DNA of 64,000 bases from Sphingobium sp. DEHP117. GTDB taxonomy: Bacteria; Pseudomonadota; Alphaproteobacteria; Sphingomonadales; Sphingomonadaceae. The position numbers were made by a program, and so were the translations under genes. The first letter of the stretch is position 1. Every line of letters starts with the position of its first letter. Below the pieces are notes generated by a model that had not been told where the DNA came from, ran no database searches, and saw only the letters and a program-made list of their open reading frames with translations. Location of the stretch: the NCBI RefSeq assembly GCF_030867385.1, contig NZ_JAPFBJ010000003.1, positions 62,001-126,000 of the forward strand, read 5' to 3'. Shown piece after piece: positions 30,690 to 41,307 of this stretch.

Positions 30690-31685
30690 TCAGCCCTCTT
30701 CCCGGCTCGCCAGCGCCTGCGGCAGCGCGGCCTCGGGCTTGGTCGTCTTGGCGGCATCGCCTTGCGCGGGGCTTGCGGCATTGTCCGCAGGCACGGCAGG
30801 CGCGGCCCGCCCTTCCGGCATGCGCATCACCATCCGCGCAGGGTCGCGCAGGTCAAAGCGCAACACGCCGCGCCCGAGCAGATGATTGACCCCGTCCAGC
30901 CGCGCGAAGTTCACCAGCGCGGCCGCCGCCTGCGCGTCCCCCTCCGGCAGGGCCAGCGTTTCGCCAGACTGAAAGCGCAGGTCCCAGCGCCGGTTGCCCA
31001 CCCATGTCGCCCCCGCGAGCAGGGACTTGAGCGCCGGCGCCGCCTCCATCAGCTTCGCCAGCCGATCCGCCTGCCCGTTCGCCGCCTCGCCCACCAACAG
31101 CGGCAGGTCGGGCATCGCCTGCGGGGAAACCGCCTCTAGCACCACGCCATTCGCGTCGATCAGCGCCAGCCTGCCCTGATGCTGCCACACGGCGGCGGGC
31201 GTGCGCTCGACGATATCCACCACCAGCGTATCGGGCAAACGCCGCGAGACGCGCGCGTCACTCACCCAGGGCAGGCGCACGATCTCGGCGCGCACCGCCG
31301 CGAGATCGACATTGAGCATCGAGCGGTCCACCTGCCCCAGCGCGATGTCGTACACCGATTTGGCGTCCATGCGCTTGGTGCCGTGCACCTCGACCTTCTC
31401 GACCTCATAGCCCGAATGCGCGGCAACTTCCGCAAGCTCCATGCGCGCCATGCCCGGCAGGCCAAAGAAGCTTGCCACGCCCCAGAGCACCGCAAGCGAG
31501 AGCGCCACGATGCCCCATGTCATGCCGCGCTGCATCGCTTCGGCGCTGATCGGCAGGCGCGCGACCGAGCGGCCGAGCGCGGTCTTGCCCGCAGCCTTTT
31601 TCACCTGCCGCGCGGCGCGGGGCGCGTCCTTTACCGACAGCCTGTTGGACGTGCCGCCCCGGCGGATGCGCTCACCCTTGGTCAT
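30690..31685 (-). CDS. ftsQ: Cell division protein FtsQ
   Basis: 331 residues. A basic cytoplasmic N-terminus of about 55 residues precedes one membrane segment (WGIVALSLAVLWGVASFFGL), then the POTRA domain (YEVEKVEVHGTKRMDAKSVY) and the beta domain with WVSDARVSRRLPDTLVVDIV and RTPAAVWQHQGRLALIDANG. FtsQ joins FtsL and FtsB in the divisome core. The Pro/Ala-rich C-terminal tail (about 285-331) is poorly conserved. Its ATG overlaps the ddl stop (ATGA). Confidence 0.97.
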   Translation of the reverse strand: MTKGERIRRGGTSNRLSVKDAPRAARQVKKAAGKTALGRSVARLPISAEAMQRGMTWGIVALSLAVLWGVASFFGLPGMARMELAEVAAHSGYEVEKVEVHGTKRMDAKSVYDIALGQVDRSMLNVDLAAVRAEIVRLPWVSDARVSRRLPDTLVVDIVERTPAAVWQHQGRLALIDANGVVLEAVSPQAMPDLPLLVGEAANGQADRLAKLMEAAPALKSLLAGATWVGNRRWDLRFQSGETLALPEGDAQAAAALVNFARLDGVNHLLGRGVLRFDLRDPARMVMRMPEGRAAPAVPADNAASPAQGDAAKTTKPEAALPQALASREEG

Positions 31686-32611
31686 GGCGCCAATGCCTCC
31701 TCGATGATCCGCTCGACCAGCTCGGGATAGTCGATGCCCAGCTTCGCCGCCTGCTCGGGCACCAGGCTCAAGGGCGTCATCCCGGGCTGGGTGTTGACCT
31801 CCAGCAGATACAGCCCCTCAACGCCCCGGCTGTCATCCCAGCGGAAGTCGGAGCGCGATGTGCCCTTGCAGCCCAGCAACCGGTGCGCCTTGAGCGCGAT
31901 ATCCTTGCAGGCAAGCGCGATTGTCTCCGGGATTTCGGCGGGGCAGACATGCTCGGTCATGCCGTCGGTATATTTGGCGTCGAAATCGTAAAAGCCCGAC
32001 TTTGGGCGCAACTCCGTTACCAGCAGCGCCTCGTCGGCCAGCACCGCCGTGGTCAGCTCCCGCCCACGGATATAAGGCTCGGCCAGCAACTCTTTGAAAT
32101 GTTTCCACGGCCCTTCGCTATCCCGGCTGATCGGGTTGCCATAATTGCCCTCCGCCGTCACGATAGCGACGCCGACCGAGCTGCCCTCATTGACCGGCTT
32201 CAACACATAAGGCCGGGGCAGCGGATCACCCGCATACAGGCTCTCGCTCTCGATGATATGGCCACCGGGCATCGGCACGCCATGCGGCACCAGTGCCTGC
32301 TTGGTGAGCTGCTTGTCGATGGCGATGACCGAGGTCGCAAGGCCGCTATGGGTATATTTGAGACCCATCAGGTCCATCATGCCCTGCACCGTGCCGTCTT
32401 CGCCCGGCACGCCATGCAGCGCATTGAACACGACATCGGGCGCGGCTTCCATAAGCCGCTGCGCGACATCGCGGCCCATGTCGATGCGGGTAACGCGGTG
32501 GCCGCGCGACTCAAGCGCCTTCGCCACCCCCTCGCCGCTGGAGAGCGAGACCGTCCGCTCCGCCGACCAGCCGCCCATCAGGACGGCGACATGCCAGGGT
32601 CCGCGGCTCAC
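31682..32611 (-). CDS. ddl: D-alanine--D-alanine ligase
   Basis: 309 residues from GTG 32611, which overlaps the murB stop as GTGA, the pattern used throughout this cluster; an in-frame ATG at 32641 would give a 34-nt overlap. The ATP-grasp protein starts SRGPWHVAVLMGGWSAERTV, with VFNALHGVPGEDGTVQG, VLKPVNEGSSVGV, EVNTQPGMTPLSLVPEQA as conserved blocks. It makes the D-Ala-D-Ala dipeptide used by MurF. Both neighbours overlap it by 4 nt. Confidence 0.97.
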   Translation of the reverse strand: MSRGPWHVAVLMGGWSAERTVSLSSGEGVAKALESRGHRVTRIDMGRDVAQRLMEAAPDVVFNALHGVPGEDGTVQGMMDLMGLKYTHSGLATSVIAIDKQLTKQALVPHGVPMPGGHIIESESLYAGDPLPRPYVLKPVNEGSSVGVAIVTAEGNYGNPISRDSEGPWKHFKELLAEPYIRGRELTTAVLADEALLVTELRPKSGFYDFDAKYTDGMTEHVCPAEIPETIALACKDIALKAHRLLGCKGTSRSDFRWDDSRGVEGLYLLEVNTQPGMTPLSLVPEQAAKLGIDYPELVERIIEEALAP

Positions 32612-33522
32612 TTTGCCACCCCGACGCGCTGAATCTCCCACTGCAACTCGACGCCGCTCTTCTCTTTCACCCGCCGCCGCACCTCCTCGCCCAGCGCCTC
32701 GATGTCCGCCGAGGTCGCGTCGCCAGTGTTGATGAGGAAATTGGTGTGCTTCTCGCTCACCTGCGCGCCGCCTTGCCTAAGCCCCCGGCATCCCGCCTCA
32801 TCGACCAATGCCCAAGCCTTGTGCCCATCCGGATTCTTGAAGGTCGATCCGCCCGTCTTGCTGCGCAGCGGCTGGCTCGCCTCGCGCTCTGCCGCGATCC
32901 GGTCCATCTCCGCCTGTATCGCTTCACACTCGCCCGCCTCGCCCCGGAACAGCGCCGAAACGACGATGGCGCCCTCGGGCAGCTCCGAATGCCGATAGCT
33001 GTAATGCAGCTCGGCGTTACTCACCGTCACCTGCTCACCGGAGCGCAGCACCACCTCGGCCTCGACCAATATGTCCTTGACCTCGCGGCCATAAGCGCCG
33101 CCGTTCATGCGCACAAACCCGCCAACCGTGCCGGGAATGGAGCGCAGGAATTCAAGCCCAGCGATGCCCGCATCCCGCGCGGCCGAAGACACCGCAATGC
33201 CGCTCGCCCCGCCGCCGCAACGCAGGGTGAGCGGGTCCGCCAACTCCACCTTGCCGCACGCCTTGCCCAGCCGCACCACCACGCCCGGCACCCCGCCATC
33301 GCGCACGATGAGGTTGCTGCCCAGCCCCAGCGCCATCACCGGCATGGCCGGATCGAGCGCGGAGAGAAACGCGCGTAAATCCGCCACATCCTCCGGCTCG
33401 AACAACCATTGCGCGTTTCCGCCGGACTTAAACCACACAAGCGGCGCGAGCGCAGCGTCCGGCGTCAGCTTGCCGCGCACGGAAGGTAGAGCATGAGAGA
33501 ACGAAAGTGCGGCGTTTCTCAT
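32608..33522 (-). CDS. murB: UDP-N-acetylmuramate dehydrogenase
   Basis: 304 residues. It is a flavoenzyme that reduces UDP-GlcNAc-enolpyruvate to UDP-MurNAc. The FAD-binding blocks are VMALGLGSNLIVRDGGVPGV, LEFLRSIPGTVGGFVRMNGG (as SIPGTVGG, NGGAYG) and the proton-donating serine region SKTGGSTFKNP. GCRGLRQGGAQVSEKHTNFL is the C-terminal signature. Type I/II assignment was not attempted. There are 140 nt between the murC stop and this start, the only sizeable gap within the mur genes, and it holds a palindrome pair. Confidence 0.97.
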   Translation of the reverse strand: MRNAALSFSHALPSVRGKLTPDAALAPLVWFKSGGNAQWLFEPEDVADLRAFLSALDPAMPVMALGLGSNLIVRDGGVPGVVVRLGKACGKVELADPLTLRCGGGASGIAVSSAARDAGIAGLEFLRSIPGTVGGFVRMNGGAYGREVKDILVEAEVVLRSGEQVTVSNAELHYSYRHSELPEGAIVVSALFRGEAGECEAIQAEMDRIAAEREASQPLRSKTGGSTFKNPDGHKAWALVDEAGCRGLRQGGAQVSEKHTNFLINTGDATSADIEALGEEVRRRVKEKSGVELQWEIQRVGVAK

Positions 33523-33546
33523 TCTTCACATCGCCTGTTCAAAACC

Positions 33547-33641
33547 GACGTCATCCTGAACTTGTTTCAGGATCCATCCATCCCGACAGAGCCAGGCCCA
33601 AGGCGGCGAAATGGATACTGAACCGAGTTCAGCATGACGGG
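33547..33641. repeat. Gene-free inverted pair of REP-like palindromes in the dcw cluster (copy B)
   Basis: 31-bp arms at 33547-33577 and 33611-33641, inverted, 33 bp apart, between murC and murB. The left arm has CTGAACTTGTTTCAG as its core, identical to copy A left and to both arms around the GIY-YIG gene; the right arm complement has CTGAACTCGGTTCAG. As in copy A, the right arm is preceded by GGCGA, so the arm homology runs a few bases inward. The pair would form adjacent hairpins in the mur transcript. Confidence 0.92.
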
Positions 33642-33662
33642 TAAACAATTGACCGGCGAACG

Positions 33663-35096
33663 TCATGCCGCCTGCGTCTCCAGCTCGGACGAAACCGCCG
33701 CCGCCAGCCCCGCCGCCCATTTGGTAATGTCGCCCGCGCCGAGGCAGACGATCATGTCGTCCGCCTGGCAATCGCCCGCGATCACCTGCGCAAGCGCGTC
33801 GGCACCCGCGATTTCCGCCGCCGCGCGATGCCCGCGCCGCTTCAACCCCGCCACCAGCGCCGCGCTGTCCACACCTTCGATCGGCTGCTCGCCCGCCGCA
33901 TAGACCGGCGCGGCATAAACGACATCCGCATCGTTGAATGCCTGCTGAAACTCATCCATCAGATCGCGCAGGCGCGTGAAACGGTGCGGCTGCACCACGG
34001 CGATGACGCGGCCCTTCGCGCCCTCGCGAGCTGCCGCAAGCACCGCCTTGATCTCGACCGGGTGATGACCATAGTCGTCGATCACCGTCGCCATGCCGCC
34101 GCCCGCAACCGCGATCTCACCCACCTTGGTGAAGCGCCGCTTGACCCCGCCGAACTTGGCAAAGCCGGTGCGGATCGTCTCGTCGGATATGCCCATATGC
34201 AGCGCGACGCCGATCGCGGCCATCGCGTTCAGCACATTGTGCCTTCCGGGCATCGGCAGCTCGATCCCCTCGATCCGCCGCACCGATCCATCGCGCGCGC
34301 GCACCTGCACGTCAAAGCGGTTGCCGCCCGGAATGGGCTGCACGTGCTCGCCACGAATGTCCGCCTGCGCGGAAAAGCCATAGGTCACGATCCGCCGGTC
34401 CTGCACGCGCGGCAGGATCGCCTGCACCTCCGGATGATCGAGGCACAGCATCGCCGCGCCATAGAAGGGCACATTCTCCACGAACTCGACGAACGCGTCC
34501 TTCACCTTCTCGAAATCACCATAATGATCGAGATGCTCGGGGTCGATGTTGGTCACCACGGCGATGGTGCCGTCGAGGCGCAGGAAGCTGCCGTCGCTCT
34601 CGTCCGCCTCCACCACCATCCATTCGGAAGAGCCGAGCCGCGCGTTGGAGCCATAGGCATTGATGATGCCGCCGTTGATCACCGTGGGGTCCACCCCGCC
34701 CGCATCGAGCAGCGCCGCGATCATGCTGGTCGTCGTCGTCTTGCCATGCGTGCCCGCCACCGCGACGGTGGATTTGAGGCGCATCAGTTCGGCCAGCATC
34801 TCCGCCCGGCGGATCACCGGAACCCGCTTCTCCAGCGCAAGCTCGACCTCAGGGTTGCCGCGCTTGATTGCGGTGGAGGTGACGACAACCGCCGCATCGC
34901 CCAGATTCTCGGCCTTGTGGCCGATCATCACCTTGATGCCCTTTTTGCGCAGGCCCTCGATCACATAGCCCTCGGCAACGTCAGACCCCTGCACGCTATA
35001 GCCGAGATTGTGCATCACCTCGGCAATGCCGGACATGCCGATACCGCCGATGCCGATGAAATGGATCGTGCCGATGTCGGTCGCAACACCCCTCAT
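33663..35096 (-). CDS. murC: UDP-N-acetylmuramate--L-alanine ligase
   Basis: 477 residues. It adds L-Ala to UDP-MurNAc. The N-terminal [20 protein letters not shown] (as [13 protein letters not shown]) binds the substrate. The P-loop [15 protein letters not shown], the block [20 protein letters not shown] and the later [16 protein letters not shown] are typical of Mur ligases of this type. The ATG overlaps the murG stop (ATGA). Antisense frames of up to 564 codons over this gene are shadows. Confidence 0.98.
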   Translation of the reverse strand: MRGVATDIGTIHFIGIGGIGMSGIAEVMHNLGYSVQGSDVAEGYVIEGLRKKGIKVMIGHKAENLGDAAVVVTSTAIKRGNPEVELALEKRVPVIRRAEMLAELMRLKSTVAVAGTHGKTTTTSMIAALLDAGGVDPTVINGGIINAYGSNARLGSSEWMVVEADESDGSFLRLDGTIAVVTNIDPEHLDHYGDFEKVKDAFVEFVENVPFYGAAMLCLDHPEVQAILPRVQDRRIVTYGFSAQADIRGEHVQPIPGGNRFDVQVRARDGSVRRIEGIELPMPGRHNVLNAMAAIGVALHMGISDETIRTGFAKFGGVKRRFTKVGEIAVAGGGMATVIDDYGHHPVEIKAVLAAAREGAKGRVIAVVQPHRFTRLRDLMDEFQQAFNDADVVYAAPVYAAGEQPIEGVDSAALVAGLKRRGHRAAAEIAGADALAQVIAGDCQADDMIVCLGAGDITKWAAGLAAAVSSELETQAA

Positions 35097-36268
35097 GCCG
35101 CCGCCCCGCCAAGGTTGAGCGCGGAGGGCGAAGCAATTCGGGGTTTCACGGGCAACGGGTCATTCATCAGGGGAGCACTTCCTATCGATTCCAGCAGGTC
35201 GGCCATATCGCGCGCGGCGTCCGGTCGGCCACAATTCCATGCGCGCTTCGCCGCATTTTGCAGTGCGCCCGGCTCCATCGCCATCTTCTGCATCTGCTTG
35301 GCGAGCTCGACCGGCGTGAAATGCGCCTGCGGGATCGAGCGCGCCCCGCCCGCCTCGACCAGCTCGCGCACATTGGCGGTCTGGTGGTCGTCCATGGCGC
35401 TGGGCAGCGGGATCAGGATCGCGGGCCGCCCGGCTACCGTCAGCTCCGCCAGCGTCGACGCCCCCGCCCGCGCGATCACCAGATGCGCCCAGTTGAGCTT
35501 CTCCGGCATGTCAGTGATATAGGTCGCGAGGTCCGCCGGTATCTCCAGCTCGGCATAGGTGGCGCGCACCCGCTCTATATCTTCCGCGCGGCACTGCTGC
35601 GTCACCTGCAAGCGCCGCCGCAGCGAGATAGGCAGCATCGACAGCCCCTCCGGCACCACGTCGGACAGGATGCTCGCGCCCTGGCTACCGCCGGTGACGA
35701 GCAGGCGGAACACGCTCTCGTCGGTCAGCGCGGGGAATTCCTCTCCCCTCAGCGCCAACACTTCCTCGCGCACCGGATTGCCGACGAGGTGAACCTTGTG
35801 GTCGAACTTGTCCTTCAGCCGCTCGACATGCGGATAGGCGGTGGCGATGGCGTTGACCTTGCCCGCCAGATAGCGGTTCACCCGCCCCAGCACGGCGTTC
35901 TGCTCGTGCACGACGGTGGGGATGCCCTCTTTCAACGCGGCGAGCAGCGCGGGCAGCGCCGGATATCCGCCAAAGCCACACACGACCATCGGCTGGAAAT
36001 TGTCATACATGCGCCGCGCCATGTCGCGCCCGTCGCGGATGCCCTTCAAGCCCCTCAGCCAGCCCAGCGGCCCGCCCTGCATCCGCCCGGCGGGCAGCAC
36101 ATGCACCGCCGCCTTCTCGAAAATGCCGGGGATCTTCGCGCCGCGCTCGTCCGTCACCAGCGCGACATGATGGCCGCGCGCCATCAGCTCCTCCGCCACG
36201 GCATGCGCCGGAATCATATGCCCCCCGGTCCCGCCTGCCGCGAGAACGAAGTGACGGGTAACGCTCAT
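35093..36268 (-). CDS. murG: UDP-GlcNAc:undecaprenyl-PP-MurNAc-pentapeptide GlcNAc transferase
   Basis: 391 residues from ATG 36268 ([20 protein letters not shown]), which overlaps the ftsW stop (ATGA). A much longer open frame continues upstream through ftsW in another frame and is not real. The two G-loops are [13 protein letters not shown] and [18 protein letters not shown]. The UDP-GlcNAc site shows as [20 protein letters not shown] with [14 protein letters not shown]. MurG makes lipid II at the inner face of the membrane. The C-terminus has about 20 extra residues rich in Pro/Ala. Confidence 0.97.
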   Translation of the reverse strand: MSVTRHFVLAAGGTGGHMIPAHAVAEELMARGHHVALVTDERGAKIPGIFEKAAVHVLPAGRMQGGPLGWLRGLKGIRDGRDMARRMYDNFQPMVVCGFGGYPALPALLAALKEGIPTVVHEQNAVLGRVNRYLAGKVNAIATAYPHVERLKDKFDHKVHLVGNPVREEVLALRGEEFPALTDESVFRLLVTGGSQGASILSDVVPEGLSMLPISLRRRLQVTQQCRAEDIERVRATYAELEIPADLATYITDMPEKLNWAHLVIARAGASTLAELTVAGRPAILIPLPSAMDDHQTANVRELVEAGGARSIPQAHFTPVELAKQMQKMAMEPGALQNAAKRAWNCGRPDAARDMADLLESIGSAPLMNDPLPVKPRIASPSALNLGGAAA

Positions 36269-37503
36269 CGGCCACTCCACCTTGTCTTGCTCGCGCGGGG
36301 CTTGCCATCCAGATACGGGTTGCGCCTGGTGAAGGCGAGCAGCAGCCCCACGCCGATGCTCAGCGCCAGCATAGAGGAGCCGCCATAGCTGATAAAGGGG
36401 AGCGTCATGCCCTTTGAAGGAAAAATCTGTGCATTGACACCCATGTTGATGATCGCCTGCAGGCCGAACTGGATCGTGAGGCCCGCCGCCGCCAGCAGGA
36501 TGAACAGATTGTCCTCGTCGAGCAGCTTCAGCAGCACGCGCACGATGATCGCGAGATAGACGAGCGCCACCGCAATGCACGAGATCAGGCCGAACTCTTC
36601 GCCGATCACCGAGAAGATATAATCCGTGTGCGCTTCCGGAAGGCGGAACTTGGCCTGCCCCAGCCCCGGCCCTACGCCGCCGAAGCCGCCGTTGCTGATC
36701 GTGCGATGCGCCAGCTCCACCTGGTCCGGCCCCGTGTCCGCCACAATGCCCAGCCCGAGGAAGTCGTTGATGCGCTGCCGCCCGTTCTCGTAAAACAGAT
36801 AGACGGCGAAGAGCCCCGCCACGCCCGCGCCCGTCAGCCCGCCGATCAGCCGCCAGCTCACCCCCGCGAGCAACAGCAGCACGCCCCAGCACACGCAGAA
36901 GATCACCGTCTGCCCGAAATCGGGCTGGCGCATCAGCAGCAGCGCGATGATCCCCGTGATCGCGCCGGTCAGCGGCACCACGGGCAGCGCCGCATCCCGC
37001 TCGCGCAGGGAAAGCAGCCACGCCATCGTCACCACAAAGGCGGGTTTCAGGAATTCGGAGGGCTGAAAGCGCATGCCGGGCAGCTCGATCCAGCGCTTCG
37101 CACCGTTGATGCTGCTGCCCAATATCGGCACCAGAACCAGCGTGAGCAGGAAAAATCCGCACAGACCGATCGCAAGTCTGCGCGCCTGATCGCGCTGCAT
37201 CATCGATATAACGAGCATCAACGGCACGCCGAGGCCCACCCACAAAAGCTGGCGATAAAAATAGATCAGCGGATCGACGCTGACCTTCGCTGTCGAGCGG
37301 TCGATCGCCGCCACCGGAGACGCTGCCGCCACCGCCACCAGCCCGATGGCGATCAGCACGACGATGAGCGAAAGGAGAACACGGTCGATCTCCCAGAACC
37401 AGACGCCCAATGGCGTGCGCTCGCGCGGCACGGTGCGGCTGCGGAAGTCGCGCACCATTTCGCCGGGGCGAGAGAACATGCGGCGCGGGCGGGTCTCACG
37501 CAT
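36265..37503 (-). CDS. ftsW: Septal peptidoglycan polymerase FtsW (SEDS family)
   Basis: 412 residues, about ten membrane segments. A basic N-terminus (about 1-40) precedes LLSLIVVLIAIGLVAVAAAS. The SEDS signatures are GSSINGAKRWIELPGMRFQP, with QPSEFLKPAFVVTMAWLLS, and the loop PEAHTDYIFSVIGEEFGLI. The C-terminal block is GMTLPFISYGGSSMLALSIG. FtsW polymerises glycan strands at the septum together with FtsI. ATG 37503 overlaps the murD 3' end by 8 nt. Confidence 0.97.
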   Translation of the reverse strand: MRETRPRRMFSRPGEMVRDFRSRTVPRERTPLGVWFWEIDRVLLSLIVVLIAIGLVAVAAASPVAAIDRSTAKVSVDPLIYFYRQLLWVGLGVPLMLVISMMQRDQARRLAIGLCGFFLLTLVLVPILGSSINGAKRWIELPGMRFQPSEFLKPAFVVTMAWLLSLRERDAALPVVPLTGAITGIIALLLMRQPDFGQTVIFCVCWGVLLLLAGVSWRLIGGLTGAGVAGLFAVYLFYENGRQRINDFLGLGIVADTGPDQVELAHRTISNGGFGGVGPGLGQAKFRLPEAHTDYIFSVIGEEFGLISCIAVALVYLAIIVRVLLKLLDEDNLFILLAAAGLTIQFGLQAIINMGVNAQIFPSKGMTLPFISYGGSSMLALSIGVGLLLAFTRRNPYLDGKPRASKTRWSGR

Positions 37504-38839
37504 CGGCTGCGGCCTCGCTCTCGTCCAGCGCGGCGACGGCGGCTACAAAGGCCTCTCCGCGCGCCTCATAATCGCGAAACTGGTCGAAGCTCGCGCAGGC
37601 GGGCGAGAGCAGCACGACATCGCCCGGCTCCGCCACCCGCGCGGCGCGGCGCACGGCGGCGGAGAGCATCTCCGAGTCGTCCACCGGCATGTGGGGGGAG
37701 AGCAGCTCGGCATATTTGTGCCCTGCCTCGCCGATGGTGTAGGCCGCCTTGATGTTGGGATAATATGGCACGCACTCGTCCAGATGATCGGCCTTGGCGA
37801 GACCGCCGACGATCCAGTGAATACGTGGCTTGCCGTTCACCGGCGGATAAGCGCCAAGCGCGGGCGCCGTGGACGCGGCATTGGTCGCCTTGCTGTCGTT
37901 CACCCACAGCACCCCATTGCGCTCCGCCACCCGCTGCATCCGATGGGGCAGCGCGGCGTAGGTCTGGAGGCCGAGATTGATCTGATCGCGCGCCAGCCCC
38001 AGCGCGAGACAGACCATGCGGGCTGCCCATGCGTTTTGCGCGTTATGTGGTCCCTGCAATGCGGGCCAACTGCGTTGCTCGTCCGCGAAATCGCTCGCAT
38101 AATCGCCGCCGAACCACTGGGTCAGCTCCGCTCCGCCTTCCAGAGCCATGACCGCCTCTTTGAGGCCATTCTCGCCACTGGCCACAATCGCGACATGGTC
38201 CCAGCTCTGCATTTCAAGCAGCCTGATCTTGGACGCGACATAGCCCGCAAACCCGTCATAGCGATCGAGATGATCCGGCGTAACGTTGAGCAATACCGCC
38301 ACATCGCAATCGAGACTGAACGTCAGGTCGATCTGATAGCTCGACAGCTCCAGCACATAGATGCCGCCTTCGGGCAGCGGTTCCTGCCCCAAGATGGGTA
38401 ACCCTATATTCCCGCCCATCCGCGTCGGTATGCCGGCCGTCTCGATGATGTGATGCACCAGCGCGGTGGTGGTCGATTTGCCGTTGGTGCCGGTAATGCC
38501 GACAACCTTGTGCGCGGGCAGCGTCGGTCGCGCCAGCGCGAACAGCTCGATATCGCCGATCACCGGCACGCCAAAGCTGCGCGCATGCTCGGCAATTGGA
38601 TGCTTGTTGAGCGGCACGCCGGGCGAGACGACCACGCCGTCAAACCCTGCAAGATCGACCAGCAGCGGGTCGGCAATCTCCGCCCTGCCTTCCACTTCCG
38701 CGCGCGCATCCTCTCGGCTGTCCCATGCCAGCACCCGCGCGCCGCTCTCCAGCAGACACTCCACGGTCGCAAGGCCGGAGCGCGCCAGCCCCAGCACCGC
38801 ATAGCGTTTGCCAGCAAAGACGGAAGAGACGATCCCCAC
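37496..38839 (-). CDS. murD: UDP-N-acetylmuramoylalanine--D-glutamate ligase
   Basis: 447 residues from GTG 38839 (GTG GGG ATC), with a GGGGGC-rich stretch upstream. YAVLGLARSGLATVECLLES is the N-terminal UDP-binding fold; the P-loop is VVGITGTNGKSTTTALVHHI; VLNVTPDHLDRYDGFAGYVA and HRMQRVAERNGVLWVNDSKA follow. It adds D-Glu to UDP-MurNAc-L-Ala. It starts 10 nt after the mraY stop and overlaps ftsW. Confidence 0.97.
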   Translation of the reverse strand: MGIVSSVFAGKRYAVLGLARSGLATVECLLESGARVLAWDSREDARAEVEGRAEIADPLLVDLAGFDGVVVSPGVPLNKHPIAEHARSFGVPVIGDIELFALARPTLPAHKVVGITGTNGKSTTTALVHHIIETAGIPTRMGGNIGLPILGQEPLPEGGIYVLELSSYQIDLTFSLDCDVAVLLNVTPDHLDRYDGFAGYVASKIRLLEMQSWDHVAIVASGENGLKEAVMALEGGAELTQWFGGDYASDFADEQRSWPALQGPHNAQNAWAARMVCLALGLARDQINLGLQTYAALPHRMQRVAERNGVLWVNDSKATNAASTAPALGAYPPVNGKPRIHWIVGGLAKADHLDECVPYYPNIKAAYTIGEAGHKYAELLSPHMPVDDSEMLSAAVRRAARVAEPGDVVLLSPACASFDQFRDYEARGEAFVAAVAALDESEAAADA

Positions 38840-38849
38840 CCGCGCCCCC

Positions 38850-39920
38850 TTATCTGAGCTTCAGCGTGGCGAGGCCCGCCAGCGCCAGCACGAACGAGAC
38901 GATCCAGAAGCGGATCACCACCTGCGTCTCCGGCCACCCCAGCTGCTCGAAATGATGATGAATCGGCGCCATCTTGAACACGCGCCTGCCGGTGCGCTTG
39001 TAGAAGAACACCTGGATGATGACCGACAGCGCCTCCACCACGAACAGCCCGCCGATAATCGCGAGCACGATCTCGTGATGGCTGACCACCGCAATGACGC
39101 CGATGGTGCCGCCCAGCGCGAGGCTGCCGGTGTCACCCATGAAGACGGCGGCGGGCGGCGCGTTAAACCACAGGAACGCCAGACCCGCGCCGATCATCGC
39201 CCCGGTGAGGATCACGAGATCGCCCGCGCCCGGCACATGCGGGATGCCGAGATAAGCGGCAAAATCCGCGCGCCCGGCAAGATAGGTGATCGCCGTAAAT
39301 GCCATGCAGGCGATGATCACCGGCATCGTCGCCAGCCCGTCCAGCCCGTCGGTGAGGTTGACAGCATTGCCGAACGATACGATCACGAACGCGGCAAAGA
39401 CATAATAAAGCGGTCCAAGGTCCAGCGCCGGTCCGTTCCAGAATGGGACATAGAGCGCGGTGCCATTGTGCTGCACGATCAGCATCGCCGCGATCCCTGC
39501 GATGATGAACTCAGCCAGCAGCCGGAACTTGCCGGACAGGCCCTTGTGGCTCGCCTTCGTCACCTTGTCATAATCGTCGAGAAAACCGATCGCGCCGAAC
39601 CCCATCGTCACCGCGATACACGCCCAGACATAGGTGGAGCTAAGGTCCATCCACAGCAACACGGAGACCATCATCGCCGTGAGGATCATCAGCCCGCCCA
39701 TGGTCGGCGTGCCCTTCTTGGCGAGGTGGCTCTGCGGCCCGTCGTCGCGGATCGGCTGGCCCTTGCCCTGCCGCACCCGCAACCAGCCGATGAAACGCGG
39801 GCCGATGATGAGGCCGAGGAACAGCGCCGTCATCACCGCCGCACCCGCCCGGAATGTAAGGTAGCGAATAAGGTTCAGAACGCCGGGAAAGTCGAGCTGC
39901 GCCGCCAGCCAGTAAAGCAT
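38850..39920 (-). CDS. mraY: Phospho-N-acetylmuramoyl-pentapeptide transferase
   Basis: 356 residues from ATG 39920 ([20 protein letters not shown]), downstream of GGAGAAAGA; the frame extends upstream into murF without signals. About ten membrane segments. The cytoplasmic catalytic loops show [40 protein letters not shown] (with the Asp pair), [20 protein letters not shown] and [20 protein letters not shown]. It transfers phospho-MurNAc-pentapeptide to undecaprenyl phosphate, giving lipid I. Confidence 0.98.
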   Translation of the reverse strand: MLYWLAAQLDFPGVLNLIRYLTFRAGAAVMTALFLGLIIGPRFIGWLRVRQGKGQPIRDDGPQSHLAKKGTPTMGGLMILTAMMVSVLLWMDLSSTYVWACIAVTMGFGAIGFLDDYDKVTKASHKGLSGKFRLLAEFIIAGIAAMLIVQHNGTALYVPFWNGPALDLGPLYYVFAAFVIVSFGNAVNLTDGLDGLATMPVIIACMAFTAITYLAGRADFAAYLGIPHVPGAGDLVILTGAMIGAGLAFLWFNAPPAAVFMGDTGSLALGGTIGVIAVVSHHEIVLAIIGGLFVVEALSVIIQVFFYKRTGRRVFKMAPIHHHFEQLGWPETQVVIRFWIVSFVLALAGLATLKLR

Positions 39921-39924
39921 CGGT

Positions 39925-41307
39925 CTATCTTTCTCCGCCCGCCAGCGCCGCGACAAGCCGCGACAGGCCGACACTGTTTGAACCCTTGACAAGGACAGCA
40001 TCGCCCGCGCGCATCATATCGCGCAGCGTCGCCGTCGCTGCTTCCGCATCGGCCACATGCGCCAAAGCGAGGCGGCCTTCAAGCCTGCGTTCGAGCGGAT
40101 CCATCTCCGGCCCCACCAATATGGCACAATCGACACCGGCCTGCTCGACCGGATCGGCCAAGCCGGCGTGCAGCCGCTCGCTCTGATCGCCCAGCTCCTT
40201 CATTGCGCCGAGCACGGCGATGCGCCGCGCCGCCTGCTCGCGCCCCAGCTGACCCAGCGTCGCCGCCATAGAGAGCGGGTTGGCATTATAGCTTTCGTCG
40301 ATCAGCAGCGCGGTGCCATCCTCAAGCGGAACGGTGTGCCGCGCCCCGCGCCCCGCCAGCCCCGGCATCTCCGCCAGCGCGAGGCCCGCCGCCGCCAGAT
40401 CACCGCCGACTGCCTCCACCGCCGCGATGATGGCGAGCGAGTTCGCCACATTATGATCGCCCGGGGTCGAGACCGTGTAGCACAGCTCCACCTCGGGCAG
40501 CTGCGCCGCCACCAGCGTGCCGCCCGACGATGCGGGAACGGCTTCCGCCGCGCGCACGTCCGCGCCCTGCTTCAGGCCGAAGGTGACGACGCGCGCGCCC
40601 TGGTCCTCCGCCGCCTTCACCAGCAGGTCACGATGCGGGCTGTCATAGGGGACGATGGCAAAGCCCCCCGGCTCCAGCCCCTCGAAGATCTCGGCCTTGG
40701 CGCGGGCAATCGCCTCCTCCGTGCCGAAAAACTCGATATGCGCGGGGGCAATCGCGGTGACGATCGCGACATGCGGCCGCACCAGCCGCGTCAACGCCGC
40801 CAGCTCGCCCGCATGGTTCATGCCCATTTCGAACACGCCGAACGCCGCATCGCGCGGCATTCTCGCCAAGGACAGCGGCACGCCGACATGATTGTTATAG
40901 CTCTTGACCGAGCGGTGCACCGGCCCGCGCCGCCCCCGCTCCAGCGCGGCGAACAGCGCCTCCTTGGTGCTGGTCTTGCCGACCGAGCCGGTGACGCCGA
41001 TTACCTTGCCCTTCATCCGCGCCCGCGCCGCCCGGCCGAGCGCGTTCAGCGCCTCGGTGGTATCGGCCACCAGCACATGGGGCTGGTCTATCGGCTGCGA
41101 GACGATCGCCCCCGCCGCGCCAGCGCCGAACGCCTTGTCGAGAAACTTGTGCCCGTCGGTCGCTTCGCCCTTCAAGGCGATGAACAGGTCGCCCGGCCCG
41201 ACCTCGCGGCTGTCGAATGCGACGCCAAAGACATCGAAATCCGCCGAGGCCTTGCCTCCGGTCGCCTCTGCAATCTCCTGCGCGGTCCACAGCGGCGCAT
41301 CGCTCAT
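39925..41307 (-). CDS. murF: UDP-MurNAc-tripeptide--D-Ala-D-Ala ligase
   Basis: 460 residues from ATG 41307, overlapping the murE stop (ATGA); ATG 41316 lies within murE. The N-terminal domain has [20 protein letters not shown], the P-loop is [20 protein letters not shown], and [20 protein letters not shown] and [20 protein letters not shown] are characteristic of MurF. It completes the pentapeptide. It ends 4 nt before mraY. Confidence 0.97.
   Translation of the reverse strand: MSDAPLWTAQEIAEATGGKASADFDVFGVAFDSREVGPGDLFIALKGEATDGHKFLDKAFGAGAAGAIVSQPIDQPHVLVADTTEALNALGRAARARMKGKVIGVTGSVGKTSTKEALFAALERGRRGPVHRSVKSYNNHVGVPLSLARMPRDAAFGVFEMGMNHAGELAALTRLVRPHVAIVTAIAPAHIEFFGTEEAIARAKAEIFEGLEPGGFAIVPYDSPHRDLLVKAAEDQGARVVTFGLKQGADVRAAEAVPASSGGTLVAAQLPEVELCYTVSTPGDHNVANSLAIIAAVEAVGGDLAAAGLALAEMPGLAGRGARHTVPLEDGTALLIDESYNANPLSMAATLGQLGREQAARRIAVLGAMKELGDQSERLHAGLADPVEQAGVDCAILVGPEMDPLERRLEGRLALAHVADAEAATATLRDMMRAGDAVLVKGSNSVGLSRLVAALAGGER

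Noticed and set aside
36269-37243. Upstream extension of the murG frame to 716 codons
   Set aside because: It overlaps ftsW in another frame; MurG begins at the ATG overlapping the ftsW stop.
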